Source: Hymenopus coronatus
Taxonomy: Eukaryota; Arthropoda; Insecta; Mantodea; Hymenopodidae
Reading direction: 5' to 3'
Length of the DNA: 64,000 nucleotides
Assembly (NCBI GenBank): GCA_030762935.1
Contig: CM060900.1
Coordinates: 395,774,632-395,838,631 of the forward strand
The position numbers and the translations under genes are program-made. Shown in pieces: positions 13,404 through 25,990 of this stretch. Position 1 is the first letter of the stretch. Each line of letters starts with the position of its first letter. The notes under the pieces were generated by a model that was not told the DNA's origin, did no database searches, and saw only the letters and a list, made by a program, of their open reading frames with translations.

Positions 13404-14051
13404 CGTGTATGTACGGCATGCTTTGTAAGATGTGGGTTATTTAAAACCTGTGCCGGTGGCAAATCCTTTTTACATGCCAGCTCTGTCTGAAAGTCCTTTG
13501 ACGTCAAAACCAGCATTTTCAACCTGAATGAGTTTATGAACCCCTGCAATATTTAACACGTGCGACGACTTCTGGAAATTTCCAGTCACATGTTCAACAG
13601 ATACAATAAGGGGTAGGTAGCCTTTCTCTGGGTTCAATTTTCACTGGGAATGCACCGCATGCACAGTTCAGCGAGCTTGGACGGGAAATTCGTAGCGTGG
13701 TTCGGTAACTGCGAACGTCGAAAACAAACTGTACGGCAGAAGTACTATCAAAACATTGAGGAATGTTGATGAGCCGATTCTAATGCATATGAGCTCTGGA
13801 TGCAGCTTTTACGGTCTTACGCGCACACACTTCATTAGTAGTGTCTGACATTACATGGTAGCTAATCACTGGTGTAATACATATACCTAAGTTTGCCGTT
13901 ACAGCTTAAAAGTTTGTATTTTTTCCTGGGAACAGAGGTAGAAAAAACCCAGACACGGGCATTTTTGTTTTCGAAGTATTTTCCTTATAAAGACATACTA
14001 CTCAATTTGTGACATTAGTATAAGAATGGCTCAATGTTGGATTCTAAAATC

Positions 14052-14574
14052 CATAGTTGTGTGCTTTTGCCCAGCAAATCTGTTTTGAGAACGATGAACA
14101 ATCAATATGTGCAGACTCCTGTACTGAAGACAAAGGTGCTTCACTTAGCTCCGCCTATGGACCCAATAAAAATGCTGATGTATCCAATTCATATCATTTT
14201 CTCTAGCTATTCCACAAACAAAATATTCTTACAAAACATTCTTTTATCTATATCTTGCCAATCAAATTAAACATAAGCAGAATTGGTCTTTTTACTTGTG
14301 CTCTTGTTACTAGAAGGGAAATAAAGAAAGTATGCTGCGTTCTATTCACTTGTTCTACAAACAAACTTCTAATAAAAGAGTTTTCTCCTCTCTACTCTAT
14401 CCTAATCGAGATAAGGGTTAGCCGAATGGTCTTATTACTTAGTTCCCTATAGGTAGAAATGAACTAAGGAGATACCCAAGCTTAAAGCGATACTCAAATG
14501 TTATAGAAGTTGTCACTATGCAATTGTCATTGACATTCCCATCTTTTGCATGGCCAAGAATAACACAAAAGAAA
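14052..14574. other. Unique sequence after the tandem-array breakpoint
   Basis: About 520 AT-rich bases that do not align with the unit. Open frames of 78 and 65 codons run through it, with no recognisable family, no codon bias and no splice context. I see nothing else in it. Confidence 0.5.
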
Positions 14575-15095
14575 CACGGATGACTTCCTCTTTGAGAAAA
14601 GTATAAGTATTTTAAAATTAAAACTAATAACCAGGAATATCTCGGAAACTGTTAACTCAACAACAAAAATGTAAGGGACATATGTTGTCGTTTTGAGCAG
14701 TTCTACATTTTTGTGTAATATGTTTTTTCTATCGTTTACGGTTTACCAGCTATGCTTAAGTCGATCAGAATGACTTCAGATGCTATTCCCAGGAAACGCA
14801 ACATATACACTGTTCGCCATGTAAATATCTTTAATATACGGTATTTTAATAAGCACCGTTGAGAGCAATGTTCGAGTATTTTTTCCATATAAAGGGTAGT
14901 TAGTGGTAGGAGAACTTTCTTGGAAATGTTCGTGTCGCATCCTTGGGAGATACTAAACTTAAATACCAAATACCTAAAAATTATATTTTTCGATTTAGGG
15001 GGTGTCAAAAGTACATTTCCAGTGAAACCTCGGTATCAAATTTTTGGGTGGAATACAATACTTACTCTACCTACTAATGTAAGTTGCACATACAT
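14575..15095 (+). repeat. Element G, dispersed copy
   Basis: From 14728 it matches the unit's element G: 'tttacggttta', 'aaagggtagttagtgg', 'cgtgtcgcatccttgg' and 'gggtggaatacaatactt', but it lacks the (AC) run. The preceding ~150 bases (an 'atatctcggaaactgtt' stretch) resemble, inverted, 49800-49945 and 37840-37990, so the full element may be 500-900 bases. Confidence 0.65.
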
Positions 15096-15504
15096 GCTAG
15101 AGAAGATAAAAAGAAAAGAAAAGGAGCTCAATCCCTTCATTTTAATTATGAAAGGATCAATTTTTAAGACTCAAACCGAAGCAACATCCCCCCCCCCACA
15201 AACACACATAAAACATAATCGTCACCTAATGTCGGAATAAGACAACAGTAAAAATGATAACATTGTTCTAATTGTCGACCTGGCTATTGTGCTTGCGTCC
15301 CACTCGTAGTCCACCTGTTCACGGCTGCTACGCGTATCATTAAAAATAGGCAGACTTTAATGTTTCTGTTTTGTTTACCATACAGTAAATCAATGGTACA
15401 TACTCTTACATACAGTTGTACAACAGTGTGTTCAGGTTTTAAAACTCTATTTGAGATTTATTATGTTGCATCCTGTATTTATTTTATTAATGCTTTTCTT
15501 GGCA

Positions 15505-15655
15505 AGGAGCGTTGCGTATCCCCCGGAACCTCGTCTGGATACGGTCCTCCTAATCTAAGTTTTAGTTTCCAAGTTTTCCGTAGTCGGTAGGCGATTGCTG
15601 AGGTGATTTCTCATCTATCGCGATTTTCTTTTCATTTTCTTTTCACCCCGCTTTC
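15505..15655 (+). repeat. SINE-C-like 5' fragment
   Basis: Contains 'ccgtagtcggtaggcgattgctg', cut here to its gist: a match to the 'ggtcggtagccgaatgttg' segment of SINE-C, after a poor tRNA-like head and before a T-rich run. Only part of the element is visible. Confidence 0.35.
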
Positions 15656-15675
15656 TTTTTATGTTTGAGGCACAA

Positions 15676-15885
15676 AAATAATGTTTTGTTTGTTAACGAC
15701 ACTGCCAATTGGCAAGATCATGTCAAAGCCGCTGTACAGTGGAATGTCGTCCCGCAGGAGTTCTTTTACATGTCATTAAATCTATTTTAAATGCATTAAA
15801 AGCCAATGAATTTAGCTGGGTTTAAAACCGCCATCTTGGGATCAGAAGCCCAGCGTCTAACGAACTGTGCTGCCTAGACCGACAT
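15676..15885 (-). repeat. SINE-E, inverted diverged copy
   Basis: Read on the minus strand, it has a tRNA-like head with B-box-like 'ggttttaaaccc', then 'gacatgtaaaagaactcc', 'tgcgggac' and 'gccaattggcagtgtcgtt', ending in an A-rich tail. The 'cgtaaaagaactcctgcggg' style of body is common in arthropod SINEs. Confidence 0.7.
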
Positions 15886-16204
15886 GTTTCAGCTGTGCTT
15901 TTAGACTGCGAAGATGACACGAAGGCTTGCTCAAAGGAAAAGTATATTTCTCGTGGACACTAGAGGACTGTTTGGCTTATAGATCGTTCACGTCTGTCTG
16001 CGCAGTTTCGTTATTGGGAAGGATCTTCGAACCAGGACGATTTCAGACTTTCCATGCGTTTCTGTTACCTGCCTGTGGACTGCAGCCTACTATCGTTCCT
16101 TCACTACATACCCAACTTCTGGGTGTGGTATCTGCAATAGACCTCCTGTGTTTTGTAAAAGGAAACGAAGTTTTATTTAAACTTCTATTTTTCTCATCGT
16201 CCCA

Positions 16205-16430
16205 TTTTATATTGGGTGTGAAAGACTACTTAGTTAACCTCAGAGGCCTTTTTATCGGGTTTGAGGTTCCTTTATGTGCCGCAAACCTATGACACGGGAC
16301 TACCGACTTTAGTTCCCTTCCGAAGGAAGCTATGTTAAGTATTTTCACGCCCAAAAAAAATCCATCGGCCTCCGCCGGGTTTGCAACCCGCGACCTAGGG
16401 AACCGAATGCTAGCATTGAAGGTTGCAGTG
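16205..16430 (-). repeat. SINE-B, tRNA-Glu/Asp-like head
   Basis: On the minus strand: a head ending in B box 'gggttgcaaacccggc', then 'cgatggattttttttggg', 'gcttccttcggaaggg', 'gtcccgtgtcat', and 'gcctctgaggtt'. It matches the plus-strand copies at 27875, 30682 and 35287. It overlaps the end of a 121-codon open frame (15927-16292), which is therefore not a gene. Confidence 0.8.
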
Positions 16431-16917
16431 CATTGTATTCCCTACATCACATAAATGCTTCTGCATCGAGAAATAAATACTCTTTTTCTGGTTTGCAAAG
16501 CCATAGTTCATATTATCTGTTGTTTTAAATAGTCAAACAAAATAGCATGTTATAAATTAGCTTTCCACACTAGTGAAATAATCAAGGGTGATGCATATTG
16601 CACAAACTAAGAGCGGATATCCACAAGTGTATCTATCTTTATCGTTTTTATTGTGGGCTTCTTTTGAAGTCTGATAGACTGACATAAAAACTGCCAACAA
16701 ATGAATATATAAAATCAGGCTTGTTGCTGATAACTTGCTCTTTTTCATGAACCTTAAGCTTGTCAGATTGTCTTCTTTTTTTGAGACAAAGTTTGTTTGT
16801 GGTACTAGCGTTTCTCTGGAAGCGGGTTCTTTTCCTTCTGTAATAAGTGAGTGGAAATAATGACATTAAGAGGAACAATACAAACAAACGGAGAGCTTGC
16901 TGCTGCCACTCCAGACT

Positions 16918-16960
16918 TCACCTGCTCTCTCTCTCTCCCTCTCTCTTTCACTCTCTTCTT
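16918..16960. repeat. CT-rich simple repeat
   Basis: A run dominated by CT dinucleotides. Confidence 0.85.
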
Positions 16961-19784
16961 TTCTTAGAGACGGAGTTGTTAGCTATAAATGATATTATTA
17001 GATGAGATCGTCAGAGCCGCGCTCCTTCTATTTCTTCCTGCCTTTGTCCTTCAATTTAAGCCTTACATGAGAGACGGTATTGGTCCTTTCGTAATTTGTC
17101 AATTTTGAGAACGACGAAGAACGATGAGATTATGGACTGGTAGTTGGAAAGGGCTAAGGTTTGTGAGTTAGGTGAATTTTATTTGAGTCTGAAGGGGAAA
17201 GGGAAGACTACTTCCTTAAGGCCAAGATAAAACCGATTCCTCTACTCATCGCTGACAGTTCCATGAAATTAAATAGAAATTCCACTTACACCGGTATTTT
17301 TTCGCATAAAATTAACAGAAAAATTCTATTTTAATGCAGAATTTTGTGGCGAGCTAAAAATCGGCTACTTAAAGAAAGACCAAATGATGAAACTCGCAAA
17401 AAATACTTTTTTTGTGCAGCTTTGTAATTGTTAGTTTTCTGTTTATATAACTTATTTGTGTACGGATATTACTATTATTTTAAATCATTTTTACAAACTA
17501 CCTCTACAACTGTCATTTTATTCTGTTTTCTGTCTACTTCAGAGAAAAAATTGTAACACCTATATTCTCAGCAGTAAATAGATAAATTTTAGCTCATTTT
17601 AGGGGATGCATCCCTTTGAATTTGTTACCCATACTAAATATAGCAGCTTTCACTTTTACAGCTACGAGGTTTCTCTGTTTCTTCAGATTTACGCGTGTTT
17701 GTTTCCAATTTTTAAAAAAAATTTCTAATATAAATGTCTTTCTAAGGAACTATTGAGGATAGCTCAATGAAATTTTGTGGATATCTAAAAGCAGCTTAGT
17801 AAAGTTATGGAACTCTATTGGTGTTAATATGATGGTTAATTTAAACAAAAATGTTATTAATAAATTTCAAAAAAAATCCACCACCGAGAAGAAAAATTAT
17901 ATCTGTCATAATAAAAGAATTATAATGCGATGTTAGTCCAGTAAATTTTTAAGAGTTGTGTATATATATAACCTATAAAATGACACTATTGTAACTTAAG
18001 CCACTTCTGAGACAATGGTTCATAAAGCTAGCAAATTTAACGTTGACGGAATAGGGTTTCAGTCTACCCTTAATGTAATGGATACTTTGACGTTTTTCTG
18101 TATATATTAAACAAAGAACACACACAATGACTTAACGAACTGCAATAAACCGCATTAAGGTCATAATTTTTTATCCACAATCAATCACTTTTTGATATGT
18201 TACAACAAAATGCTGTGGTATGTTATATTACTTCGAAATTCTTAATTTGAGCTTAATTTGCAAGCATAAACCTACTATTGTGTAAGTATTCATATATTTG
18301 AATTATTTTAAAAGGTTTTTTTACCTAGTTGAATTTTTCAACCTTTTAAATTTAGTTGCGGAAATTAATTTTAGATGAGCTTTATATTTAGTATTTGTTT
18401 AACTAGTACATTGTAGTTTTAATTCATAATTCCTTAAGCTTTCTTAAAAATTTAAAGGTGGTAAGTTACAAATTATGATACAAGGAGCATTTGGAATAGT
18501 GAAAAATGCTGCAAAAAAGAAATATATAAGAAATGCTGTTTAAGCTTAAAGTACTTAAAGTGGTACCTGCATCTAAGAGGTACACAACAAATAATTGCCA
18601 CATGTGGCTTTAAAATTGTTGATATTTAAAAGCTAATAGTATAGCACGAAATTATGTTACACCTAAATGTAACAAAGAAAAGCAAAGAAACAAAATTCGA
18701 ACATTTTCACAGTTTCGCTAAATTTCACAAATGCATTTATTTAATCATTATATTCGTATCGAACGGTTTAAATTATGAATGTCTGTATTAGTGTGTTACA
18801 GTGTTTTAATATAAAACGGTTTGTTCTGCATGTTCTAGAGCTGTCTGTTCCAACTCGACTTGTCTGAATCAGAGTACACGCGTGCACTCAACTAAAAATC
18901 TCGGCGCACAGCTGGAGGGGGAGCGTCGTAGCTAATACATCCCCGCGTTCATACTAGATACTTGCGTTCTGCCACTTCATTTCCAACATACCGATAGGTT
19001 TCCCTCAATGCTGCGCATTTTTGCTTGTTGCAGGTTGACCCCTGTGAGTTACGAGTGACTCGCTCTTTTTTTGGTACGCACCCAAAGGTGTAAAAGTGAA
19101 GCGTATAATGCAATGTTTTCGACTTTTTTGAAGTTCTCCTGACAGCATGTTTGAGAGAAAGTTATTTGGGGGTAAATATTACCATTTCTCTTATATCGCC
19201 AGTCTGCTTAAATTAGAAAGTTAGCCTTCCTAGGCAGCGAATCCCCCTCATTCCAACACCAAAGCGCGGCAACATGTCTGAAGAAAGTCGCCGTTATCAG
19301 AAAGCGATGAATTGGTTCCCACCACTGAGTTTTATGCCCAAATCTTATCTACTCTGTCCGGATAGTAGTCGTTCTCTGGTAGTTGTGTAGTACGGTGCAG
19401 GTTACGACAGAGACGAAGTTTCGCTTCTCAACTGAGAGAAATAATTTTAGGAATTTGTTTCGTAACACGTTTTTAATTCATACCATTTTTGCATATGTTC
19501 GACTTTAATTCCCATGATACTTCCCAAATGAGCGGTAGACAGTGAAAAATGGTAGAAGGTATCAGAAACTAAAAAAATTTAGGAAGTTCAAACGAACATG
19601 TAATCTAACAGCTCTGATGAATTTGGAATGGCGGAGAATACACTTTCTTGCTTAGGAATTTTGTTTGTTTGAAAAACACATGTTAAGTTCGTTTTAGTGA
19701 ATGAGATATCTCTGTCTAAAATTATGTACTCAGATAAACTATTAAGTAGTAAAAGTTTTAATTAAAAGCGTATAAGTAATCTGA
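16961..19784. other. Long AT-rich stretch without a recognised gene
   Basis: About 2.8 kb. Most is very AT-rich, with short homopolymer runs and stops in every frame. A GC-richer island lies at about 18820-19080 and has no clear coding or repeat identity. I see no SINE head, transposase motif or splice-bounded open frame. Confidence 0.5.
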
Positions 19785-20335
19785 TGCCAAGCGAAATGGC
19801 GCCTCAGTAACGCGTGTGGTTAGCCTTCCAAAGGCCTTAGGTTCAATTCCTGGGCCGACTACTCTTCCCAGGGTGTTTTCGTAGTTTTCTCTGTTAGACA
19901 AGATCAATGATGAAGTAGTTTCCCCTCTATGCAAATTTCCTATCCCTCATTTTGTATAACTTCGCTTCTCTCTTCATACTCTAGGTAGGCTTAGAGGCTG
20001 CATAGTGTCGGTCGGTATCACACAGAGCTGATGCTTGGTCTTTGAAAAGAATGTCTTGGCCCTGCTAATGGACAGCATTCTTTGAGCCGCCTCATGTGGG
20101 TGGAATTCACCCTGGTTGCGCAAGAGGGAAGCCTTTTCTGAGCAACCCGCCTATGTGACCGCGTCATCAGGCCCAGAATCGTTAGGGACCTCTACGATCA
20201 ACATCTTCCTGCAGCTCCTTTAGCCAGTCCTTTACTCCCTCCTGGAGGTGGCACAAAAGATTCTCATGGGGTTAGTGTGCGAGGTGTTCCTTTCGTCGTC
20301 AGGTAAAATTTGTAGGGTTTTGATAGCCTAGGATT
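19785..20335 (+). repeat. SINE-C, long copy
   Basis: The tRNA-like head 'tggcgcctcagtaacgcg' is followed by B box 'ggttcaattcctgg' near 19850. The body has 'gttttctctg', 'taggcttagaggctgcat', and a GC-richer 3' half ('gaagccttttctgagc', 'atcgttagggacc') that also appears at 56440-56860. The tRNA-like part is one of the best preserved of this family in the window. Confidence 0.75.
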
Positions 20336-23300
20336 CAAGAGGCTGCCGCCACACGGCTTTTCATTTACATCCCGAGATTTTTTAAAGGTATTCCTTTTCT
20401 AAGGGTTTTCTCTATTCATAAACAAGCTGTTTATAGGGCAAATTGCTTACCACAAAGTGTACCTTTGTTGGTCCTAATACTTTCTCACACTATTGACCTG
20501 TGGCGTTTTACTTGTAGTGTTTGTCATTTTCCTAATGTGATTCAGGGAATACCACACTGAAAATCCTATGGCATAAAGTTTTAGTCAATTTGTCTGAATG
20601 TTTAATACTGAGTTTATCTTACGTACATTATGTTTTACACCCGTTTCAAATTATTGAGTGTCAGAAATGAAGTTTACTAATGCATTCTATTGCAGAGTAA
20701 TATTTAGTATGAGTGTGAGTTTTCATAGATAGACAAAACATATTCAAGGTTATTAATATCGTAAGTTCTTCTTTGTTAAACTTCAATGATTTCAGTTTAA
20801 TTGAAAGAGGAAATATTCAATACGTGTGTGAATTTTCCAAAGTGGTGGATTAAATAGATAATCTATGACTATATCCCATGTGGTTTTATAACTATAACTT
20901 CTGTTTATCTGCTAATAATAACATTTTAAACTACTAAATCAATGAAGTATGCGGTTAGTTATCCTTTCAAATAGAAAAGTTTCGTCAATAAGATAAAAAA
21001 TAACAAATGGTAACATTCCCAAAAATGATAAAAAAATGCTTTTACTTCACATTATTTTTAAAATGCGAAAATAATAATTTGTGCTAAAGTCTACCATCTC
21101 TAGCTATGAAATATTGCGGTCTATTGGAGTTGTTTATCGGGAAGATGGAGCAGATTATCAAAAAATTAGCGATCTGTACGTAATCCTTTATCCGGCGGTA
21201 CTGGCGCTATCTTGCATATTGTTACATGGTTCCAACAGCTCGCAGCTAGGTAAATGTAAAGAGAGTAGAGGGAGGAAGAGAGAGAGAGAAAGTGAGATTG
21301 GGACTCTGTGAGTGTGTGTGGGTGTATGTTTTGTGCCTTGTTAGACCATCTCAGCATTCTCTACATATACCCCAGCAACCACAAGCACGACTCTCCTTAT
21401 TCACTGCGAGAACTATGCCTTCCTCCATGGTTTATATCCAGGAACATAAGATAACGCCGAGCGTTCAAACGATTTCGCATTTGTAGGAGTAGAACACATC
21501 TCATTAAGATGTTTAGTTACAGAGATTGTTTTATAAGTTTTAATAATTTAAGATAACATCCGCTTCCTTTCTCTTCCCAAGGTGATCAAAAATCCAACAT
21601 TTTTACTGCTAGAAGTAATATTCTCAACAAATATCTTTGGCTATAGATGTCACACAAAGAACGATGATATTTAGATATGATCATTGATCTGACGACAGTA
21701 TTTAATCGAGTTCGCCTACTCCGTGGAAAGAAGTAGGAAAAGACGAAGCAAGAGGCAACTAAAGGTCTATGATCAATGTAATGGAGGCGAAGACTCAAAA
21801 CCTGTCGCTATTCAGCTTCGCATTTTGCTGACTCCAGAGAAGGCGTAAACTCGGGCACAAGTGACCCTTCTCTACACACTAGAAGCTGTACACATCAGAG
21901 ATAACATATATTAAAATGTCATCTCACTACCAAAACTCCATTGTTTAAACGAAGTTTGGCAAAAGACTTTGAAATTAATAAAACGGTGGTTAAATGACGT
22001 AAAAATGTGAGAAAAACTATCACTCGCCCAGGCACATAAATTAACCAGGAGGAATGTAAGTCAAATTGAATTCGAACTCAGGAGTGTCAAGTGTTCCGCC
22101 TAAAATATCTCACTCAGGACGACAGGGTTACTTCAGATTTCAAGAATATTGTGCGGCATTTATAATACACATACCTACATGTTTAGCCATGAAATAAAAT
22201 TATTGCTATATACTGCGACATCGGTGCTCTACTTTGTCTGTAAAATTAATGATGCTCAACCGGGGCGAGTGAATTCGAATATATCACACTGGAACATTAA
22301 CTGTGTAGCACGGCAAATACCAGGATCACCAAGTTGACAATTCAAATGGACTATATCATTTTATCGTTTTCTGCAAGCACCTTTTCCGCGGAACGCGTCA
22401 CCTAAGTTGGGTCATAACTATGGATTTACAATTCAGCAAATATATCCACTACATTTTTACCAAATAATCACCACGACATCATGAGTATAACGGTGGTGTT
22501 CTAATCTCGTTTTTTCCAGCTAAGTAACACTATACTTTTGGTCCTATAAAGCTTAAATCTGCAATACTTTAATAAAATATTAACAAAGAAATACAAATTG
22601 AAAGAGAAAGAATTACATATGATAAATTACATGAGCCTGTTTTTTTACCATTACTCAAAGAATGTGGTGATATCATATACTTTACATCCGAATACTAAAA
22701 CCTACTCATTTTCATATTTTATTTATGATTTTAAATATGTTAAATACACCTGTATCTATATACACACTTCTATATAACCATTTAAAATGCAGGGAATTGG
22801 ATATCGTTTCTCACCACATTTACTTATTTTTTATGGGCTCAAAGTTCGAATTATTATAGTTCTATACTCAGTTTATTGAAACTTTCCAAATTTTGATTAC
22901 TAATCTTCATTGCTTTATAATATTTCTTTTGGTTAGAAGCTTAAATGTACTTTGTTATGGTAAGATATGATCTATAAGTTATTATTACTGGCTCATAATC
23001 GAATAAGAGCTAGTGTGCTACTGATAAAAATTCTTTAACCTGAGGATCCTTTTTGCAATAAATTGAAGTGTAATTATATGGCGTGGTAGTAACACCTGGA
23101 TTTATATTAAGGTTCGTATGGTGAAGGCGAAACTCTCAACCGTAAATATTTTCTTTTCTTTTAACTCCATTATGTGTCATAACATATCTATAGCAAAGTG
23201 CAACAACTACACTTTTAGGTTTATTAATATAATATAGTTGAAGAGCAGATATTAAATACCAACTGCCCTATGTTCTGCGTGTGTAGATATTCCTTGGTGC

Positions 23301-23688
23301 CTTGAAATAGTTGCTCAGCAGAGCCATTTCTTAAAACCGGCAAGTGGGTGTCGCTGTTTTGTTTGTTGTCCAATAATAAGTGTCATCATTCGTTTGTCTA
23401 CCTCGGAGTCGGTCTAGATTAGCAACCGTAAAATACTTAATAAACAAACGTGTACATATCTATGAAAAGTTCCTTAGATTGCACCGGCTTTGCTCGTTCC
23501 TGTAGAACACAAGTTGATTCTCCTCAGATTGAAAAAGAATAACTATGGTATGTGACACGAGGTAGACTCAAAATTGGAAGTACTTCACTTTGGATTCCAC
23601 TGAATAAAGGTTTTTTATTCTCCTTTGTTGCTTGTTGAGGCACTAACCCTACGAGCAACTCCCGACATAAGGATTTTTGAAGACGTAG
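20336..23688. other. AT-rich stretch without a recognised gene
   Basis: About 3.3 kb with stops in all frames. Short open frames near 21081-21486 and 21586-21798 have no recognisable family, and the first starts at GTG. A possible degenerate inverted SINE head lies near 22020-22130, too decayed to assign. A short GA-rich run is at 21270-21297. Confidence 0.45.
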
Positions 23689-23716
23689 AAATAATAATAA
23701 TAATAATAATAATAAT
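23689..23716. repeat. (AAT)n microsatellite
   Basis: About nine AAT units in a row. Confidence 0.95.
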
Positions 23717-24473
23717 TAGTGTTATTTTCTGCAGTTGCTAAGTTCTTGTTGTCGACGCTCATTAGTAGTTACTGCGTGCTTTTCTGTTACGCGACAAATT
23801 AGCTCGTGCAATAACTATAATATCTCGCATAATAAAATTACATACTTAGGCACTCACATCTTCGCGTTCACATACATACAAAGTACAGCTTATAGCGTAC
23901 GGCGTAAGCATCGTGCGTCTATCACGCAGAATAAGCTGCATCAGCAACAATAATCACAATAACAGTAAGAATCACAGTAACCTGATTCCTTGGAAGCATA
24001 TGGCTTAAATGCCTAGAATCTCCTATATTGAACTCCTTCCTGATTGGCTGAAAAGAAGCGCTAAAATAACGTTGTCATGTGACTAGCTTGGTAAGTTCTT
24101 TGTATTCAAATCACGTGTCCGCTCTTTATAATGGAGAAGTCCCGAGCTTCTGACTTTTTGGGAATTAACTTTTCTCTAAACTTTCCCCTGTTACTTATGT
24201 CTCTAATGCGCTAAACATCTTGCTCCACAAAGGCAATTGTGTTACTAGCATTAACCAAGAAAGTAACCTTGGCGAGCATAATAGCAACTTATTCGCCCTA
24301 AGGTTTTGCGTTGTTCGATCTGTTCATTTTTGACTGCTGAAGCAGATATTTCCTATATGAAACCTATGCAAAAATATTAATTAAACTGACAAAATACACT
24401 GCGGGATAGTATACTGTCGCATGGGCAATAAGCGAGTGATACCGTTTTTTATATTTTAATTTTGTTTGTTGTA
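23717..24473. other. Stretch without a recognised gene
   Basis: A 72-codon open frame near 23735 has no family match. I see nothing else. Confidence 0.45.
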
Positions 24474-24695
24474 GTGTTTAACGCCTGCTTTTATTACATA
24501 TGGCGATAACACTGATGATACATGGAACTAAGATGGAGCACAGGTGGAATATGCTGGCAGGCGAAGCCGGAGAACACGGACAAACCCGCTCCTGCGCCGC
24601 TTAGACCACCACAAATCCCACATGCGATCGCCTGTGATCGAACCCGGGCCGCCTTGGTGATAGGTGAATCGTTCAACCACTTGCCACGGAGCGGC
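24474..24695 (-). repeat. SINE-A, inverted copy
   Basis: Tail 'gtgtttaacgcctgctttta' on the left and a tRNA-like head on the right with a well kept B box (cgatcgaacccgggcc, minus strand ggcccgggttcgatc). It keeps the 'caaacccgctcctgcgccg' body segment. Confidence 0.88.
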
Positions 24696-24785
24696 TTCAC
24701 CTTCTTTCTCACCGAGCGCAACCCGTCTCTTCGATAAGCAAGAAGGATAAACGAAAGTTGTTCAGCCAGCTTCCCAATTACTGGT

Positions 24786-24895
24786 GTTTACTTGAAATAG
24801 CTTCGTTGAGTTCTGCAACTCTTTTAACGCACGAAGGAATATCTGCACACGTCGAATATGGGGCAGCTGGGCCACCTTGTATTTAAGACAAATGT
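24786..24895 (+). repeat. Repeat F
   Basis: Shares 'gttgagttctgcaactctt', 'aacgcacgaaggaatatctg' and 'cagctgggccacct' with 29118-29225 and 59080-59168, and inverted with 58878-58985. It lacks coding potential, and its class is unknown. Confidence 0.7.
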
Positions 24896-25384
24896 ACACT
24901 GAGTTTCAGATACATAGAACTTTGTTGGGCCATATTCGTTGCTTAAACCCATGACGCGTGGGCAGTTATTCTTGTGTAGGAGGATTATTTAATCTATTGA
25001 CTGCGCTGATGTTCTTATTCGGCAGTTGTTCTGCTAAAACAGAGGCAATGCCGATACATTAGGGCTATAGGTTTGAAAGCAGCTATTATTTCAGATAACA
25101 CAACTAGGTGAGCAGTGTGTATCTGAAGCACCTCTGAAATCTCCTTCGTTTCAGCAGGTTTAATTCCCGTTCTTACTTTATACGCTGCACAAGTGCTGGG
25201 CATGATGATGTACAAAATGAAATGATAATTGGTGAACAAAACGTTGCAAGCCTAATGTTTAATGAAATGTACATTACGTGATGGACGTAACGTGAAGTTT
25301 AGGTGATGCATCTGTGAAATTAAACCAAAAGTTGTGGAAAATTGAAAAACTATTTTGTTTCATGATAGAATAATATGAATTATA

Positions 25385-25990
25385 AACTTTAAGAACATAT
25401 ATCAATCAGTTTTCCCACTTGGCGCACTCTAGCTTCAAATTAACCGAAGCTATAGACGGGCAACTGCATGCTTATTTATGTGCACCCCAAAGTTTAAATC
25501 TTATTTTCTCACAAACTTTTTCCCAGCATTTCTCTAATATGTTTGAAACTTTGTACTGTCTCTTAAAAAGCACATTAAAGAAAATACTCATATTACCTTT
25601 TCGAAATATTGCTCCAATTTTTATAATAAAAATATTAGGCTTTGAAAAATCATGCGTCTCGGAAAATACAAAAAATAATAAGTTGTCTTTACTAATTAGG
25701 GCTAATGTTAAAAAAATATAATATGACAGATTTATTTTTAAACTCGTTTTCTGTAAAAAATGAATGTTTGTATGTGAATGCTTTCAAAAATACATCACGT
25801 GCCTCATTTTTATTGAAACAATGAATTTAAACAGTAAAAATTATGTAAACAACCATGTAAGCTATAATTTTGATACATGGTAAACATATCGCTATTACTG
25901 TGTGTAATAACTGGTATAAATTTCAATAAGATATCTTACATACTGTGGAATTTTCAAATTTCACACGTGCTTCACCCTGAGGAATGCTGC
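25385..25990 (+). repeat. Element H
   Basis: About 600 bases collinear with the reverse complement of 33950-34600. Shared landmarks are 'cccacttggcgcact', 'gaagctatag', 'cttattttctc', 'cacattaaagaaaa', 'ctccaattttta', 'atgacagattta' and 'gtgcctcat'. A 100-codon open frame inside it starts at TTG and is not kept in the other copy. Non-coding dispersed repeat of unknown class. Confidence 0.65.

Larger units (their letters stand above)
10416..14051. repeat. 5.2-kb tandem repeat, truncated copy 3
   Basis: The third copy follows copy 2 with a constant offset of 5,209 until the (TA) tract at 13343, where it gains 46 bases, and then 5,255. Homology stops abruptly after 14051, in 'ggattctaaaatc'. 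The last ~1.6 kb of the unit (most of element G, and SINE-C) is absent. Private changes occur at about 13679, 13749 and 13775. Confidence 0.96.

Noticed and set aside
1..14051. Tandem array as a satellite or rDNA-like gene array
   Set aside because: The unit holds ordinary diverged SINEs and no RNA gene, and only 2.7 copies are seen.
15927..16292. 121-codon plus-strand protein
   Set aside because: Its end lies within an inverted SINE-B, the composition is not gene-like, and no family is recognised.
18820..19080. hAT-type terminal region or promoter island
   Set aside because: The patch is GC-richer than its surroundings, but I could define no inverted repeat, TATA-initiator arrangement or coding frame.
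25419..25721. 100-codon plus-strand protein
   Set aside because: It lies inside element H, starts at TTG, and the frame is not kept in the inverted copy at 33950-34600.
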